Part shown: piece by piece, positions 33,015 through 41,501 of the stretch
Layout of the letters: every line of letters begins with the position of its first letter
Position numbering within the stretch: position 1 is the stretch's first letter
NCBI RefSeq assembly: GCF_014836425.1
Contig: NZ_JACSQW010000009.1
Span: forward strand, 1 to 64,000
Direction: 5' to 3'
From: Limosilactobacillus avistercoris
GTDB lineage: Bacteria; Bacillota; Bacilli; Lactobacillales; Lactobacillaceae
Length of the DNA stretch: 64,000 bases
Program-made: the position numbers and the translations under genes
Notes under the pieces: generated by a model
The model's input: the letters and a program-made list of their open reading frames with translations, nothing else
Database searches by the model: none
What the model was told of the DNA's origin: nothing

Positions 33015-33433
33015 TGGTGGTTAACCGACATGTAATTCGTGAAGAAGCTTTTCAAATTTTATTTGCTAAGCAATCAAACCCAGATGCAACGTTGGCTGAC
33101 ATTTATGATTCATTACCAAATCATCCTAATAAAATTCCGGCCTATTTACAAACGTTGGTTGAAGGTGTTAGCGAACACCAAGAAGAGCTTGATTCACAGA
33201 TTAGTCAATTATTAGCGAGTGGCTGGGAAATTAACCGTCTTGCTCAAACTGACTTAGTAATTTTACGGTTAGCCTTGTACGAAATTCAATTTGTGAGTGA
33301 GGTTCCAACTGTTGTTGCCATTAATGAGGCATTGGAATTAGCAAAGTCTTATAGTAATGATAAGTCCCGTAAATTTATTAATGGTGCATTAGGAAAATTT
33401 GAACGTCAACTAGAAGCAAAGGAAAACAAATAG
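33014..33433 (+). CDS. nusB: Transcription antitermination factor NusB
   Basis: NusB binds boxA RNA with S10 and prevents premature termination in rRNA operons. The 139-residue all-helical protein shows the conserved N-terminal REEAFQILFA and the C-terminal VVAINEALELAKSY and KFINGALGK segments. Its start overlaps the yqhY stop codon. A terminator separates it from folD. Confidence 0.96.
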   Translation: MVVNRHVIREEAFQILFAKQSNPDATLADIYDSLPNHPNKIPAYLQTLVEGVSEHQEELDSQISQLLASGWEINRLAQTDLVILRLALYEIQFVSEVPTVVAINEALELAKSYSNDKSRKFINGALGKFERQLEAKENK

Positions 33434-33456
33434 TTCTCCTAAAATAATTTTGCGAG

Positions 33457-33495
33457 AAAGAGAGGGTGCGAAAGAAAACGCAAACTCTCTTTTTT
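33457..33495 (+). terminator. nusB terminator
   Basis: GAGAG...TGCG loop CGCA...CTCTC stem followed by six T. Confidence 0.8.
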
Positions 33496-33564
33496 CCTTT
33501 AAACTTCTCTTCGCATTGATATGGTAAAATATTTTTAGTCAAACTGGAAAAGGAGAATGGCAGA

Positions 33565-34422
33565 ATGGCAACATTAATTGATGGTCGTACCGTAGCCAAA
33601 GAGGTTAACGAAAACACTGCAGAGCGGGTAAAACGATTAGCTAGTGAAGGAATTGTTCCTGGATTAGCGGTAATCTTAGTTGGTGATGATCCAGCAAGTA
33701 AGATTTATACGCGAATGAAAGATAAAAAGGCCAAAAAATTGGGGATCCATTCTGTCCTTTCAACTTATCCAGAAGATATTCGTCAAGATGAATTGCTACA
33801 TGATATTCGTCAATTTAATGCGGATGAAAATATTAACGGGATTCTTATTCAAGAACCCCTTCCTAAACATTTGGATGGGGATGAGCTTTTAAACGCAATT
33901 GATCCTGGAAAGGACGTTGACGGTTTCCATCCCTTTAACGTTGGCTGCCTATATAATAACGTGAATGCAAACTACCCTGTTAGTTGTACACCGCGGGGGA
34001 TAATGACGCTGTTAAGACATTATCAAGTAAACCTGGACGGAGCTCGGGCTGTTGTAATTGGAAGAAGTATCCTTGTTGGTAAGCCAATGGCTGCTCTTCT
34101 TGAAAACGCTAACGCAACCGTAACAGTTGCCAATAGCCATACTAAAAATCTTACAGAATTAACTAAGCAGGCGGATATCTTAATTGTTGCTGCGGGAGTT
34201 AAGCACCTGGTTACTGGCGAAATGGTAAAGGAGGGTGCAGTGGTGATTGATGTTGGGATGCACCAGTTAGCGGATAAAACGTTAACTGGGGATGTTGACT
34301 TTGACAGTGTTGCACCAGTGGCAAAGATGATTACACCAGTTCCGGGTGGTGTTGGACCAATGACAATTGCATCATTAATGGAACAAACTGTTGATCTTAC
34401 GGAGTGGAGTCATAATGGATAG
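33565..34422 (+). CDS. folD: Bifunctional methylenetetrahydrofolate dehydrogenase/cyclohydrolase
   Basis: FolD interconverts methylene-, methenyl- and 10-formyl-THF using NADP. The 285-residue protein has the catalytic [11 protein letters not shown] region (Y-x3-K), the [11 protein letters not shown] stretch, the [12 protein letters not shown] stretch, and the Rossmann motif [12 protein letters not shown] followed by the C-terminal [17 protein letters not shown] lies before ATG 33565, and TGGTAAAAT about 35 bases upstream looks like an extended -10. The gene overlaps the xseA start by eight bases. Confidence 0.97.
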   Translation: MATLIDGRTVAKEVNENTAERVKRLASEGIVPGLAVILVGDDPASKIYTRMKDKKAKKLGIHSVLSTYPEDIRQDELLHDIRQFNADENINGILIQEPLPKHLDGDELLNAIDPGKDVDGFHPFNVGCLYNNVNANYPVSCTPRGIMTLLRHYQVNLDGARAVVIGRSILVGKPMAALLENANATVTVANSHTKNLTELTKQADILIVAAGVKHLVTGEMVKEGAVVIDVGMHQLADKTLTGDVDFDSVAPVAKMITPVPGGVGPMTIASLMEQTVDLTEWSHNG

Positions 34423-35752
34423 AAGTCAGTACCTAACAGTTAGTGAGCTGACAAGTTATTTAAAGCAAAAATTTGATCGAGATCCTTATTTGAAAACTGT
34501 TTATTTAACTGGGGAACTTTCAAATTTTCGGCTTCGTCAGCGTCACCAATATTTTAGTATTAAGGATGAAAATGCGGTTATTGATGCCGTAATGTTTGAA
34601 CGTCAATTTCGTAAAGTAAACTTCCGCCCGGAAACAGGAATGAAAATTTTAGTAGTTGGTCATATTGGACTTTATGAAAAGAGTGGACGCTATCAGATCT
34701 ATGTTGAACGGATGGAACCAGATGGACTTGGTGCTCTCTACCTTCAATTTGAACAGTTGAAAAAGAAATTAGGGGCTGAGGGACTATTTGATCAGATTCC
34801 TCGACCAATTCCCCAATTTCCGAAGAGAATTGCTGTGGTAACTAGTTTGGATGGTGCCGTAATTCGTGATATTAATACCACGGTTCGCCGTCGTTACCCA
34901 ATTGCTCAAGTAGTTTTATTCCCAACTGTTGTTCAGGGGGATAAAGCCGCTGCAGATATTGCACGCCAAATTAATCGTGCTAACCAGATGGGGAATTTTG
35001 ACACGATGATTATCGGTCGTGGTGGTGGATCGCTAGAAGATCTTTGGCCATTTAACGAGGAAATTGTTGCGCGAGCGATTGCAGATAGTCAAATTCCGGT
35101 AATTTCTTCGGTAGGTCACGAAACAGATACTACCATTGCTGACCTAGTTGCTGATCAACGGGCCGCAACTCCTACCGCTGCCGCAGAATTAGCGACACCC
35201 AACCGGCTTGCTGATGTATTAATGGCCCTTCAGGATGATCAAGTCCGGTTGAACAATACGATGAAAAATCTGATTAATTTCGACCGGAAACAGTTACAAA
35301 AGCAATTACAAAGCTATATTTTTCAACAACCAAGTAGGCTATACGAGAACTATGCACAAAAGTTAGATCAACTGACGCAGACGCTAAATAATAATGTTAG
35401 GAACTTGGTAAAAGATCGTTTGAGTACTGTTCAACAATTGCAGGGGCGCCTTCAAGCTGTTTCTCCGCAACATACGATTGAGCGTTCTCAGGAAAAAGTT
35501 GATCAGCTTCAAAATCGATTGTTAAATAGTGCCAAGAATAGTCAGCAACAACGCCAACAGAAATTAACGGGTTTAATTCAACAATTAGATTCCCTGAGCC
35601 CCTTAAAAATTATGGGTCGGGGATATACATATGTAACCTACCATGGCTCTGTTGTTAATACGGTTAAAGAATTAGAAGACAATCAAGAGATTACCCTTCA
35701 CTTTAATGATGGGAAAGCAACTGCAAAAATTACTGGAACGAAGGAGAAATAA
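34415..35752 (+). CDS. xseA: Exodeoxyribonuclease VII large subunit
   Basis: Together with XseB it degrades single-stranded DNA in both directions during repair. The 445-residue protein has an N-terminal OB fold ([10 protein letters not shown] and [14 protein letters not shown]), the catalytic domain with the conserved [17 protein letters not shown] stretch, and a C-terminal coiled coil. Frame open from 34391, but the ATG at 34415 has GGAGTGGAG before it and begins [12 protein letters not shown] as in homologues. It overlaps the end of folD. Confidence 0.96.
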   Translation: MDRSQYLTVSELTSYLKQKFDRDPYLKTVYLTGELSNFRLRQRHQYFSIKDENAVIDAVMFERQFRKVNFRPETGMKILVVGHIGLYEKSGRYQIYVERMEPDGLGALYLQFEQLKKKLGAEGLFDQIPRPIPQFPKRIAVVTSLDGAVIRDINTTVRRRYPIAQVVLFPTVVQGDKAAADIARQINRANQMGNFDTMIIGRGGGSLEDLWPFNEEIVARAIADSQIPVISSVGHETDTTIADLVADQRAATPTAAAELATPNRLADVLMALQDDQVRLNNTMKNLINFDRKQLQKQLQSYIFQQPSRLYENYAQKLDQLTQTLNNNVRNLVKDRLSTVQQLQGRLQAVSPQHTIERSQEKVDQLQNRLLNSAKNSQQQRQQKLTGLIQQLDSLSPLKIMGRGYTYVTYHGSVVNTVKELEDNQEITLHFNDGKATAKITGTKEK

Positions 35753-35754
35753 AA

Positions 35755-36048
35755 ATGGCAGAAAAAAAGAAGCCGACATTTGAAGAACAACTGAACCAAC
35801 TTCAACAAATTGTTAGTCACCTAGAACAAGGTAACGTTCCATTAGAGGAGGCGTTGAGCCAATATAAAGATGGGATCGAATTAGCTCGGGTCCTCCAAAA
35901 GAAGTTGACGAGTGCTGAAAAGACATTAGGAAGTCTGATTGATGACGACGGAAACGAAAAGCAGTATGAAAAGGCAACTGACGATCCTAGTAATAACGGT
36001 GGCGGTAACCGGGGATACGGCAGTGATGATGAGCCACTAGGAGAGTAA
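35755..36048 (+). CDS. xseB: Exodeoxyribonuclease VII small subunit
   Basis: The 97-residue protein has the XseB helical hairpin in residues 5-65 (TFEEQLNQLQQIVSHLEQG and the later YKDGIELAR). Residues 75-97 are a Gly/Asn/Asp-rich tail not part of the domain, making it longer than typical XseB (about 75-85). Two bases separate it from xseA, and ispA begins just after it. Confidence 0.93.
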   Translation: MAEKKKPTFEEQLNQLQQIVSHLEQGNVPLEEALSQYKDGIELARVLQKKLTSAEKTLGSLIDDDGNEKQYEKATDDPSNNGGGNRGYGSDDEPLGE

Positions 36049-36052
36049 ATTG

Positions 36053-36925
36053 ATGCTTGAACTTAAAGAACTAAAAGGGCAGATTGATCAATTTTTAAAG
36101 CAAGCAATGCCTGCTGACATCGATCAGGATACTTTGGCAGCGTCGATGGAGTATTCAGTTAATGCCGGCGGGAAACGGTTGCGTCCGGCATTAACGTTAA
36201 CAACTGTTCAAGTATTAGGTGGGCAGCTTAACCAAGATGTTATGAAGGCGGCAACTGCCCTTGAATTACTCCATACCTATTCACTAATTCACGACGACCT
36301 TCCTGCAATGGATAATGATGATTTGCGTCGTGGTAAACCCACTAATCATAAGAAATTTGGAGCGGGGATGGCAACCTTGGCGGGAGATGGTTTACTGACC
36401 ATGGCGTTTCAATGGGTAACTGATAACCAGCTACCTGCTGACACCCGTGCTAATTTAGCATTGGCGCTTGCTCAAGCTGCTGGTCCAGCTGGAATGGTTG
36501 CTGGCCAAGCGCGAGATATTGAAGGAGAACATGAGCATTTGAACCTTGAACAATTACAATACCTTCATCGCCAAAAGACGGGTGCACTTTTGCGGTATGC
36601 TGTCTTAGCTGGCGGAATTATTACAGGGCAGGATCAAGCGGTTAAAGCTCTTTTAGCTAAGTTTGGTGCTCAATTCGGGCTTGCGTTTCAGATTTATGAT
36701 GACTTAATGGACGTTGTTGGCACCACGAAAGAAATGGGAAAGGCAGTTCATAAGGATGCTGGTGAGCACAAGAATACTTATCCCGGATTATTGGGAGTTC
36801 GTGGTGCTGAGGAACAGTTACATTTAGCATTACGGCAAGCAAGAAAGACTCAAGCAGACTTGAGTGAGGTAACTAACCGTGACTTTAGTGCGTATGACCA
36901 ATTCTTGGCATACTTTAAATTGTGA
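36053..36925 (+). CDS. ispA: Farnesyl diphosphate synthase (polyprenyl synthetase)
   Basis: It condenses isopentenyl and allylic diphosphates, providing farnesyl-PP for undecaprenyl carrier lipid. At 290 residues it shows the first Asp-rich motif DDLPAMDNDD (about 82-91) and the second, YDDLMD (about 222-227). AGGAGAG is placed for ATG 36053; the in-frame TTG at 36050 is less likely. Part of the xseAB-ispA-tlyA run. Confidence 0.95.
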   Translation: MLELKELKGQIDQFLKQAMPADIDQDTLAASMEYSVNAGGKRLRPALTLTTVQVLGGQLNQDVMKAATALELLHTYSLIHDDLPAMDNDDLRRGKPTNHKKFGAGMATLAGDGLLTMAFQWVTDNQLPADTRANLALALAQAAGPAGMVAGQARDIEGEHEHLNLEQLQYLHRQKTGALLRYAVLAGGIITGQDQAVKALLAKFGAQFGLAFQIYDDLMDVVGTTKEMGKAVHKDAGEHKNTYPGLLGVRGAEEQLHLALRQARKTQADLSEVTNRDFSAYDQFLAYFKL

Positions 36926-36933
36926 GGATAAAG

Positions 36934-37755
36934 ATGGAAAAACAACGAGTTGATATTTTATTAGTAAAACAAGGCCTTTTTGATTCCCGCGAACAAGCAA
37001 AACGGGCCGTAATGGCTGGTGAAATTTTAGGAAAAAATAATGAACGCCTAGACAAACCAGGAGAAAAAATTCCCGTGACGACAACGTTGCATATGAAGGG
37101 GCATAAAATGCCATATGTAAGTCGTGGTGGCTTAAAGCTCGCCAAGGCATTGAAAGTCTTTAACATTAGCGTTAAAGATAAAACTGTATTAGATATTGGT
37201 TCTTCAACGGGTGGCTTTACTGATGTGATGCTGCAGAACGGGGCAAAATTGAGTTATGCCCTTGATGTGGGGACTAACCAATTAGTTTGGCAGCTTCGCG
37301 AAGATCCACGAGTAGTTGTGATGGAGCAGACCAACTTCCGGTATAGTAAGTTAGCAGATTTTGAACAAGGTCAGCCAGAATTCGCCTCGATTGACGTTTC
37401 CTTTATTTCTTTGCGCTTAATTCTTCCACCATTAGCTAATATTCTTATTCCAGGTGGTGAAGTTGTTGCCCTAATTAAGCCACAGTTTGAAGCGGGCAGA
37501 GACAAAGTTGGTAAGCACGGGATTGTTAAGGATCATGCGGTTCATAAAGAAGTCCTCGAAGATGTATTAGCTTTTGCACAAGAAGATGGCTTCGATGTTC
37601 TTAATTTAGATTTCTCACCGATTAAGGGTGGTCAGGGAAATATTGAATTTCTTGTACACTTGAAATTACGTGGTGAGCAAGGAAAAATTGCAGATCAAGT
37701 CAATATTGATCAAGTATTAGCACGTGCTGACGAAGAACTTAACCATAAGGAGTGA
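36934..37755 (+). CDS. tlyA: TlyA family rRNA 2'-O-methyltransferase
   Basis: A 273-residue protein with an N-terminal S4 RNA-binding domain (about 3-60) and an FtsJ-like Rossmann methyltransferase domain. The SAM site appears as VLDIGSSTGGFTDV (about 84-97), with the catalytic Lys in LIKPQFE. TlyA enzymes 2'-O-methylate cytidines in 16S and/or 23S rRNA; which site is modified here is unknown. GAGG before ATG 36934 decides against the in-frame GTG at 36922. Confidence 0.93.
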   Translation: MEKQRVDILLVKQGLFDSREQAKRAVMAGEILGKNNERLDKPGEKIPVTTTLHMKGHKMPYVSRGGLKLAKALKVFNISVKDKTVLDIGSSTGGFTDVMLQNGAKLSYALDVGTNQLVWQLREDPRVVVMEQTNFRYSKLADFEQGQPEFASIDVSFISLRLILPPLANILIPGGEVVALIKPQFEAGRDKVGKHGIVKDHAVHKEVLEDVLAFAQEDGFDVLNLDFSPIKGGQGNIEFLVHLKLRGEQGKIADQVNIDQVLARADEELNHKE

Positions 37756-37761
37756 AAATAA

Positions 37762-38214
37762 ATGAAGAAGGTTGAGCGTCAACAATTAATTCGCGAAATT
37801 ATCGCTAAAAGTCAAATTGAACGACAAGATGATTTAGTTGCCGCATTAAAAGAAAAAGATGTTTATGCGACCCAAGCAACGATTTCTCGTGATATTAAAG
37901 AATTACAACTAGTTAAGGTCCCTACCAACGATGGTGGCTACCGCTATGCATTACCTGCACAAGGGAATATTGATAACCAGACGCGGCTAAGTACTGAGTT
38001 ATCAAATAATATGGTTTCTTTAGAACGACAAGAGCAGTTTCTCTCAATTGTAATGCGTCCAGGAAATGGTCCAGTAATGGCTAGTCTGATTCGCCAATTA
38101 GAGATTGACGATGTCTTTTCGGTAATTGGTGATGATGCTGGGGTCTTGATTGTTTGTCGTTCAACCGATGCGGCAATTAATGTCGAAAAAATGTTTCGGA
38201 ATTTAATAAATTAA
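37762..38214 (+). CDS. argR: Arginine repressor-family regulator
   Basis: The 150-residue protein has the N-terminal ArgR winged helix (about 1-70, with QATISRDIKELQLVKVP) and the C-terminal oligomerisation domain that binds arginine (with GDDAGVLIVC). ArgR controls arginine synthesis and the deiminase pathway. Lactobacilli often have more than one ArgR-type protein; this copy is the one always linked to recN. Confidence 0.95.
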   Translation: MKKVERQQLIREIIAKSQIERQDDLVAALKEKDVYATQATISRDIKELQLVKVPTNDGGYRYALPAQGNIDNQTRLSTELSNNMVSLERQEQFLSIVMRPGNGPVMASLIRQLEIDDVFSVIGDDAGVLIVCRSTDAAINVEKMFRNLIN

Positions 38215-38224
38215 GGGTGACTAA

Positions 38225-39907
38225 ATGTTACAGGAACTAACAATTGATAATTTGGCAATCATTAAACACCTTTCGTTAGACTTTTCTGATCACATGACAG
38301 TTCTGACTGGTGAAACAGGTGCCGGAAAATCAATCATTATTGATGCGGTTGGATTACTCGCTGGAGGAAGAGGCTCACAAGAATATATTCGTCGTGGTGC
38401 GGATAAACTTTCTCTCCAGGGTCAATTTGCCCTCCCTCAGGATCCAGAATTTAATGAATTGTTGGATTCACTTGGAATTGATCATGAGGACGGAATTCTA
38501 ATCATTTCCCGAGATATCTATCGTCGTGGCCGAAACGTGATCCGGGTTAATGGCCAATTAATCAATACTGCGACATTGCGACAAATTGGTTCCCGATTAG
38601 TTGATATTCAAGGCCAGAATGAACACCAGTTATTATTACAGCCGGAAATGCATTTGGGAATGCTGGATCAGTTTGCCCATAATGATATCCAAGAATTATT
38701 GGATCGTTATCGGGTAGAATATCGGGATTATATGAAATTAAAGGCTGCTGTTAGTAAGAAACAAAATAATGAGCAGCAGTGGGCACAAAGATTGGATATG
38801 CTCCGTTATCAAGTAAAAGAAATTTCAGAGGCTAACTTAAAAGTTGATGAGGAAGAACAACTAACGAGTGAACGTGATCGGTTAGAACACTTCCAACAAA
38901 TTAATAACTCTTTACAACAGGCTGTGACGATCTTTAATGGTGGCGATCAAGGTGCGATCCTTGATCAAATTGCAACTGTGATGAACTCAATTAATGAGAT
39001 TGCCGAATTTGATGATGCCTATGATTCGTTGAGCAAATCGTTAAATGACGCTTACTATGCTCTTCAAGATGTAGCAACAGAGGCCAGCCACCAGCTTGAT
39101 CTCCTGGAATTTGATGATAACCGTCTTGAAGAAATTGGTCAGCGACTAACTACAATTGGCGATTTGGAGCATAAATATGGTGATAGTGTTAAGGATGTCC
39201 TCGATTATTACGCTAAAATTAAACAGGAACTCGATTCGATGGAAGAGGCAGCAGATTCGAATAGTGATTTAGAAGAACGGCTATCTACTGCTGAGGAAAA
39301 GTTAACTAAAACGGGTCAACAATTAAGCCAAATTCGCCAACAGGCTGCCCACCAGTTAACAAAGCTTGTTCATCAACAATTGAAAGAATTGTATATGGAT
39401 AAGGCAGTCTTTGAGGTTCATTTTGCTAAGCAGTCTCGTCCCCACTTTACCCCAACAGGAATTGATGAGGTTGAATTTTACATCCAAACTAATCCTGGAG
39501 AAACGATGGGCCCATTAGCAAGGATTGCTTCTGGTGGTGAACTTTCGCGGGTAATGCTAGCTCTCAAAACAATCTTTGCGCAAAACGAGGGTGTAACAAG
39601 TATTATTTTTGATGAGGTTGATACTGGAGTGAGTGGCCGGGTTGCACAATCAATCGCGGATAAAATTAAGGTGATTGCTGATAAGTCACAGGTCCTTTGC
39701 ATAACCCACTTACCGCAGGTTGCTGCGGTTGCCCAACACCATTTCTTAATTCAAAAGCATGTTAAGGACGAGCGCACAACAACGATGGTAACAATTCTTG
39801 ATGAAGCTCAACGAGTTAACGAATTAGCACGAATGCTTTCAGGCGAGAAAGTAACAAAGCTAACAAAAGAGCATGCTCAAGAATTATTAAAGATGGCTCA
39901 AAAGTAA
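38225..39907 (+). CDS. recN: DNA repair protein RecN
   Basis: RecN is an SMC-like ATPase acting early in double-strand break repair. The 560-residue protein has Walker A GETGAGKS (29-36), a central coiled coil (about 160-370), the ABC signature ASGGELSRV and Walker B SIIFDEVDTGVSG near the C-terminus. It ends the yqhY-recN series. The stop codon overlaps the left arm of the 29-bp inverted repeat around the IS110 remnant. Confidence 0.97.
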   Translation: MLQELTIDNLAIIKHLSLDFSDHMTVLTGETGAGKSIIIDAVGLLAGGRGSQEYIRRGADKLSLQGQFALPQDPEFNELLDSLGIDHEDGILIISRDIYRRGRNVIRVNGQLINTATLRQIGSRLVDIQGQNEHQLLLQPEMHLGMLDQFAHNDIQELLDRYRVEYRDYMKLKAAVSKKQNNEQQWAQRLDMLRYQVKEISEANLKVDEEEQLTSERDRLEHFQQINNSLQQAVTIFNGGDQGAILDQIATVMNSINEIAEFDDAYDSLSKSLNDAYYALQDVATEASHQLDLLEFDDNRLEEIGQRLTTIGDLEHKYGDSVKDVLDYYAKIKQELDSMEEAADSNSDLEERLSTAEEKLTKTGQQLSQIRQQAAHQLTKLVHQQLKELYMDKAVFEVHFAKQSRPHFTPTGIDEVEFYIQTNPGETMGPLARIASGGELSRVMLALKTIFAQNEGVTSIIFDEVDTGVSGRVAQSIADKIKVIADKSQVLCITHLPQVAAVAQHHFLIQKHVKDERTTTMVTILDEAQRVNELARMLSGEKVTKLTKEHAQELLKMAQK

Positions 39908-39934
39908 AACAACCTAAGATTAGTTCAGAACGAA
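39906..39934 (+). repeat. Left arm of a perfect 29-bp inverted repeat
   Basis: This arm begins in the recN stop codon, reads AAAACAACCTAAG... and ends ...CAGAACGAA. It is identical to the reverse complement of 40969-40997. The right part of the arm is also used in the recN terminator stem. Confidence 0.85.
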
Positions 39935-39956
39935 AATAATCGTTCTGGACTTTTTT
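39923..39956 (+). terminator. recN terminator
   Basis: GTTCAGAACGA pairs with TCGTTCTGGAC, followed by six T. Confidence 0.88.
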
Positions 39957-39964
39957 GTTACCCT

Positions 39965-40084
39965 AAAGATAGAGCTAAGGTTGCTCATAGCTCCCTGGGA
40001 CTGCGAGTCCGTATTAAAAAATAACCTCCGCTATCTTTGCTTTAATATTTTGCTTTCGGGTTGTGGAACTACGAGTTCGGGTAT
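39965..40084 (+). ncRNA. Hairpin-rich segment, possible IS110 bridge RNA
   Basis: Upstream of the transposase are AAAGATAG (39965-39972) pairing with CTATCTTT (40031-40038), GAGCTA/TAGCTC (39972-39993), GGACT GCG AGTCC (39998-40010) and GAACT ACG AGTTC (40066-40078). IS110-group elements encode their bridge (seek) RNA at the 5' side of the transposase, with two loops that guide target and donor DNA. The paired-loop layout fits, but no fold or promoter was proven. Confidence 0.4.
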
Positions 40085-40144
40085 AGGAAATGAATTACAA
40101 AGCCTAGATGACGGTTAACCTAGCTCAAGAAAGGAAGTCTTACA

Positions 40145-40657
40145 ATGGCTGATATTATTGCCTTGGATGTTTCAATGGGGAAAAGTAATGTTGCTTGGTA
40201 TCATCAAAAAAACTGTCGTGATGAGTTCGTCTTTAGGCACACTCAATCGGGTTTTAATCATTTACTGTTAACGGTTCAAGCAGCTGATCACCCAACCATT
40301 TTCTTTGAGGCTACTGGAATATATTCCAACCAGCTAAATGCTTATATGGGAATTGATATTCAGCGATATCAGTCTGGTCAAGGCGGTCATCAAGATCATA
40401 TCAATAAGCGTGGTAATCCCATTGCCCGCAAACTACTTTACTTTGCGATCGGAAATATGATTCGCCAACAACATGCCGCACCAAATCATATTGTTGATTA
40501 CTATTATCATTTAAAACAAAAACGGCCTTATCCAAAGCTGAATAAGGTCGCCATGGTTGCTTGTATGAATAAAACCCTGAAATGCCTTTTATCCATGATT
40601 AAGCACCATACCAAATACCATTATCGGTATACGGACTCGAAGTCCACTGTGAAGTAA
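40145..40657 (+). pseudogene. IS110 family transposase with large internal deletion
   Basis: The 170-residue frame joins the N-terminal part of an IS110 DEDD transposase (IALDVSMGKSNVAWY, with Asp, and FFEATGIYSNQL, with Glu) directly to the C-terminal Tnp_20 part (GIDIQRYQSGQ with the presumed catalytic Ser, then HINKRGNPIARKLLY). Full IS110 transposases have about 330-420 residues. The middle, with the last two acidic residues of the RuvC-like site, is missing, but the frame is intact with no stop. It cannot be an active recombinase alone. AAAGGAAG lies before the ATG, so it may still be translated. Confidence 0.85.
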
Positions 40658-40688
40658 TTCTTCACATAATTTAACTATATCACGATAT

Positions 40689-40715
40689 CCTGATTTTAGA
40701 AGGATCGAAATCAGG
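40689..40715 (+). terminator. Hairpin after the transposase remnant
   Basis: CCTGATTT (40689-40696) pairs with AAATCAGG (40708-40715). It has no T-run and may belong to the element end. Confidence 0.4.
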
Positions 40716-40767
40716 TTAGTTTAGTATACGCTCATTTTTAATAATTTATTCTTGACTAATCGTAGGA

Positions 40768-40960
40768 AAGAGGGTGAGAAAAAACGTTTTGTTTTTCTCA
40801 CCCTCTTTTTGTCACTAATAGTCTCCGAACTTATAGAGTCTAATCGCGGGAATTAACTGGCCTAACGCAGCGGAGCAAGCCCATTTGGCTACGAAGACTC
40901 TGATGATTTCATCATCATTCATCGTTCTAGGTTAGTCAACCGTCCCTCCAAGAAAGTTAA
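40768..40960 (-). repeat. Dispersed hairpin repeat, copy B
   Basis: Read on the minus strand this stretch matches the segment behind greA (9936-10055): ATTCCCGCGATTAGA, AGACTATTAGTGACA, and a final hairpin GAGGGTGAGAAAAA...TTTTTCTCACCCTC (40771-40806). It is longer than copy A, with an extra AATGATGATGAAATCATC palindrome. The hairpin with its T-run can also act as a bidirectional terminator. Confidence 0.6.
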
Positions 40961-40968
40961 TTTTCATC

Positions 40969-40997
40969 TTCGTTCTGAACTAATCTTAGGTTGTTTT
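40969..40997 (-). repeat. Right arm of the 29-bp inverted repeat
   Basis: Exact reverse complement of 39906-39934. It ends 15 bases before the stop codon of the convergent YolD-like gene. Confidence 0.85.
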
Positions 40998-41012
40998 TAT
41001 TTCTTAGTCTAA

Positions 41013-41342
41013 TTAAATATTTGCAATATAACGTATTTGGTTAATACCAACAATGTAGCTAACGTTATGGCTTTGAATTAAATACCGCTCATCCCCAATT
41101 TTCTTAACGGTACCACGGACATTAACTGGGTAACCAGCATTATTGATTGGTATTAATTGGACAAGAACTTTAATCCCGCTGTTAATTGTTCTTTCTAGAA
41201 AAGAAAGGCGTTGTTTTATCGGTTGGGGGGTTAGTAATTTAATTTGTTCTTTTGAAACAGAAAAGTCATTATCAAGGAGTTGATGTAATTTATTATTAAG
41301 AAAAGTTGATGTTGATTTGAATAAAGATTGTTCCATTTGCAT
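41013..41342 (-). CDS. YolD-like protein under SOS control
   Basis: The 109-residue protein has a helical N-terminus and a C-terminal SH3-like part ([18 protein letters not shown], then VGINQIRYI) that resembles the YolD-like family. YolD-like genes usually precede a UvrX/UmuC-type Y-family polymerase and are SOS-induced; here no polymerase follows. The frame is open to 41453, but that would run through the promoter. The ATG at 41342 has CGGAG eight bases before it. Two LexA boxes overlap the promoter, a strong argument for damage-induced expression. The family call is moderate, from pattern only. Confidence 0.65.
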   Translation of the reverse strand: MQMEQSLFKSTSTFLNNKLHQLLDNDFSVSKEQIKLLTPQPIKQRLSFLERTINSGIKVLVQLIPINNAGYPVNVRGTVKKIGDERYLIQSHNVSYIVGINQIRYIANI

Positions 41343-41354
41343 TTCAAACATCTC

Positions 41355-41404
41355 CGAACGTTTGTTTGTGGTTATAGTATACGAACAAATGTTCAAAAAT
41401 GCAA
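41355..41404 (-). promoter_or_regulatory. SOS promoter with two LexA/DinR boxes
   Basis: On the minus strand TTGCAT (41404-41399) and TATACT (41381-41376) are 17 bp apart. CGAACAAATGTTCA (41382-41395) fills the spacer and CGAACGTTTGTTTG (41355-41368) lies just after the -10. Both fit the Gram-positive SOS box CGAAC-N4-GTTCG with one mismatch each. Confidence 0.8.
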
Positions 41405-41501
41405 TAGTCAATTTAAAAATTGCCTTACCGGAATAGTTGATTTTAGAATCCATTTAGTGCATTATAGTAATAATACGTTATATTTGGATAGGAGTATCAG
41501 C

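Larger units (their letters stand above)
39906..40997. mobile_element. IR-bounded segment with IS110 remnant
   Basis: A 1092-bp segment bounded by perfect 29-bp inverted repeats. It contains the recN terminator, a structured segment, an internally deleted IS110-type transposase gene and a copy of the dispersed hairpin repeat. IS110 elements do not have such terminal repeats, so the repeats may come from another element or be a duplicated recN 3' end. I see no target-site duplication. Confidence 0.45.

Noticed and set aside
33014-39907. Genomic island around the nusB-recN series
   Set aside because: The gene order is the standard one of Firmicutes and base composition is uniform.
41343-41453. 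Longer start of the YolD-like gene
   Set aside because: The extension runs through the -10, -35 and SOS boxes, so it cannot be in the transcript.
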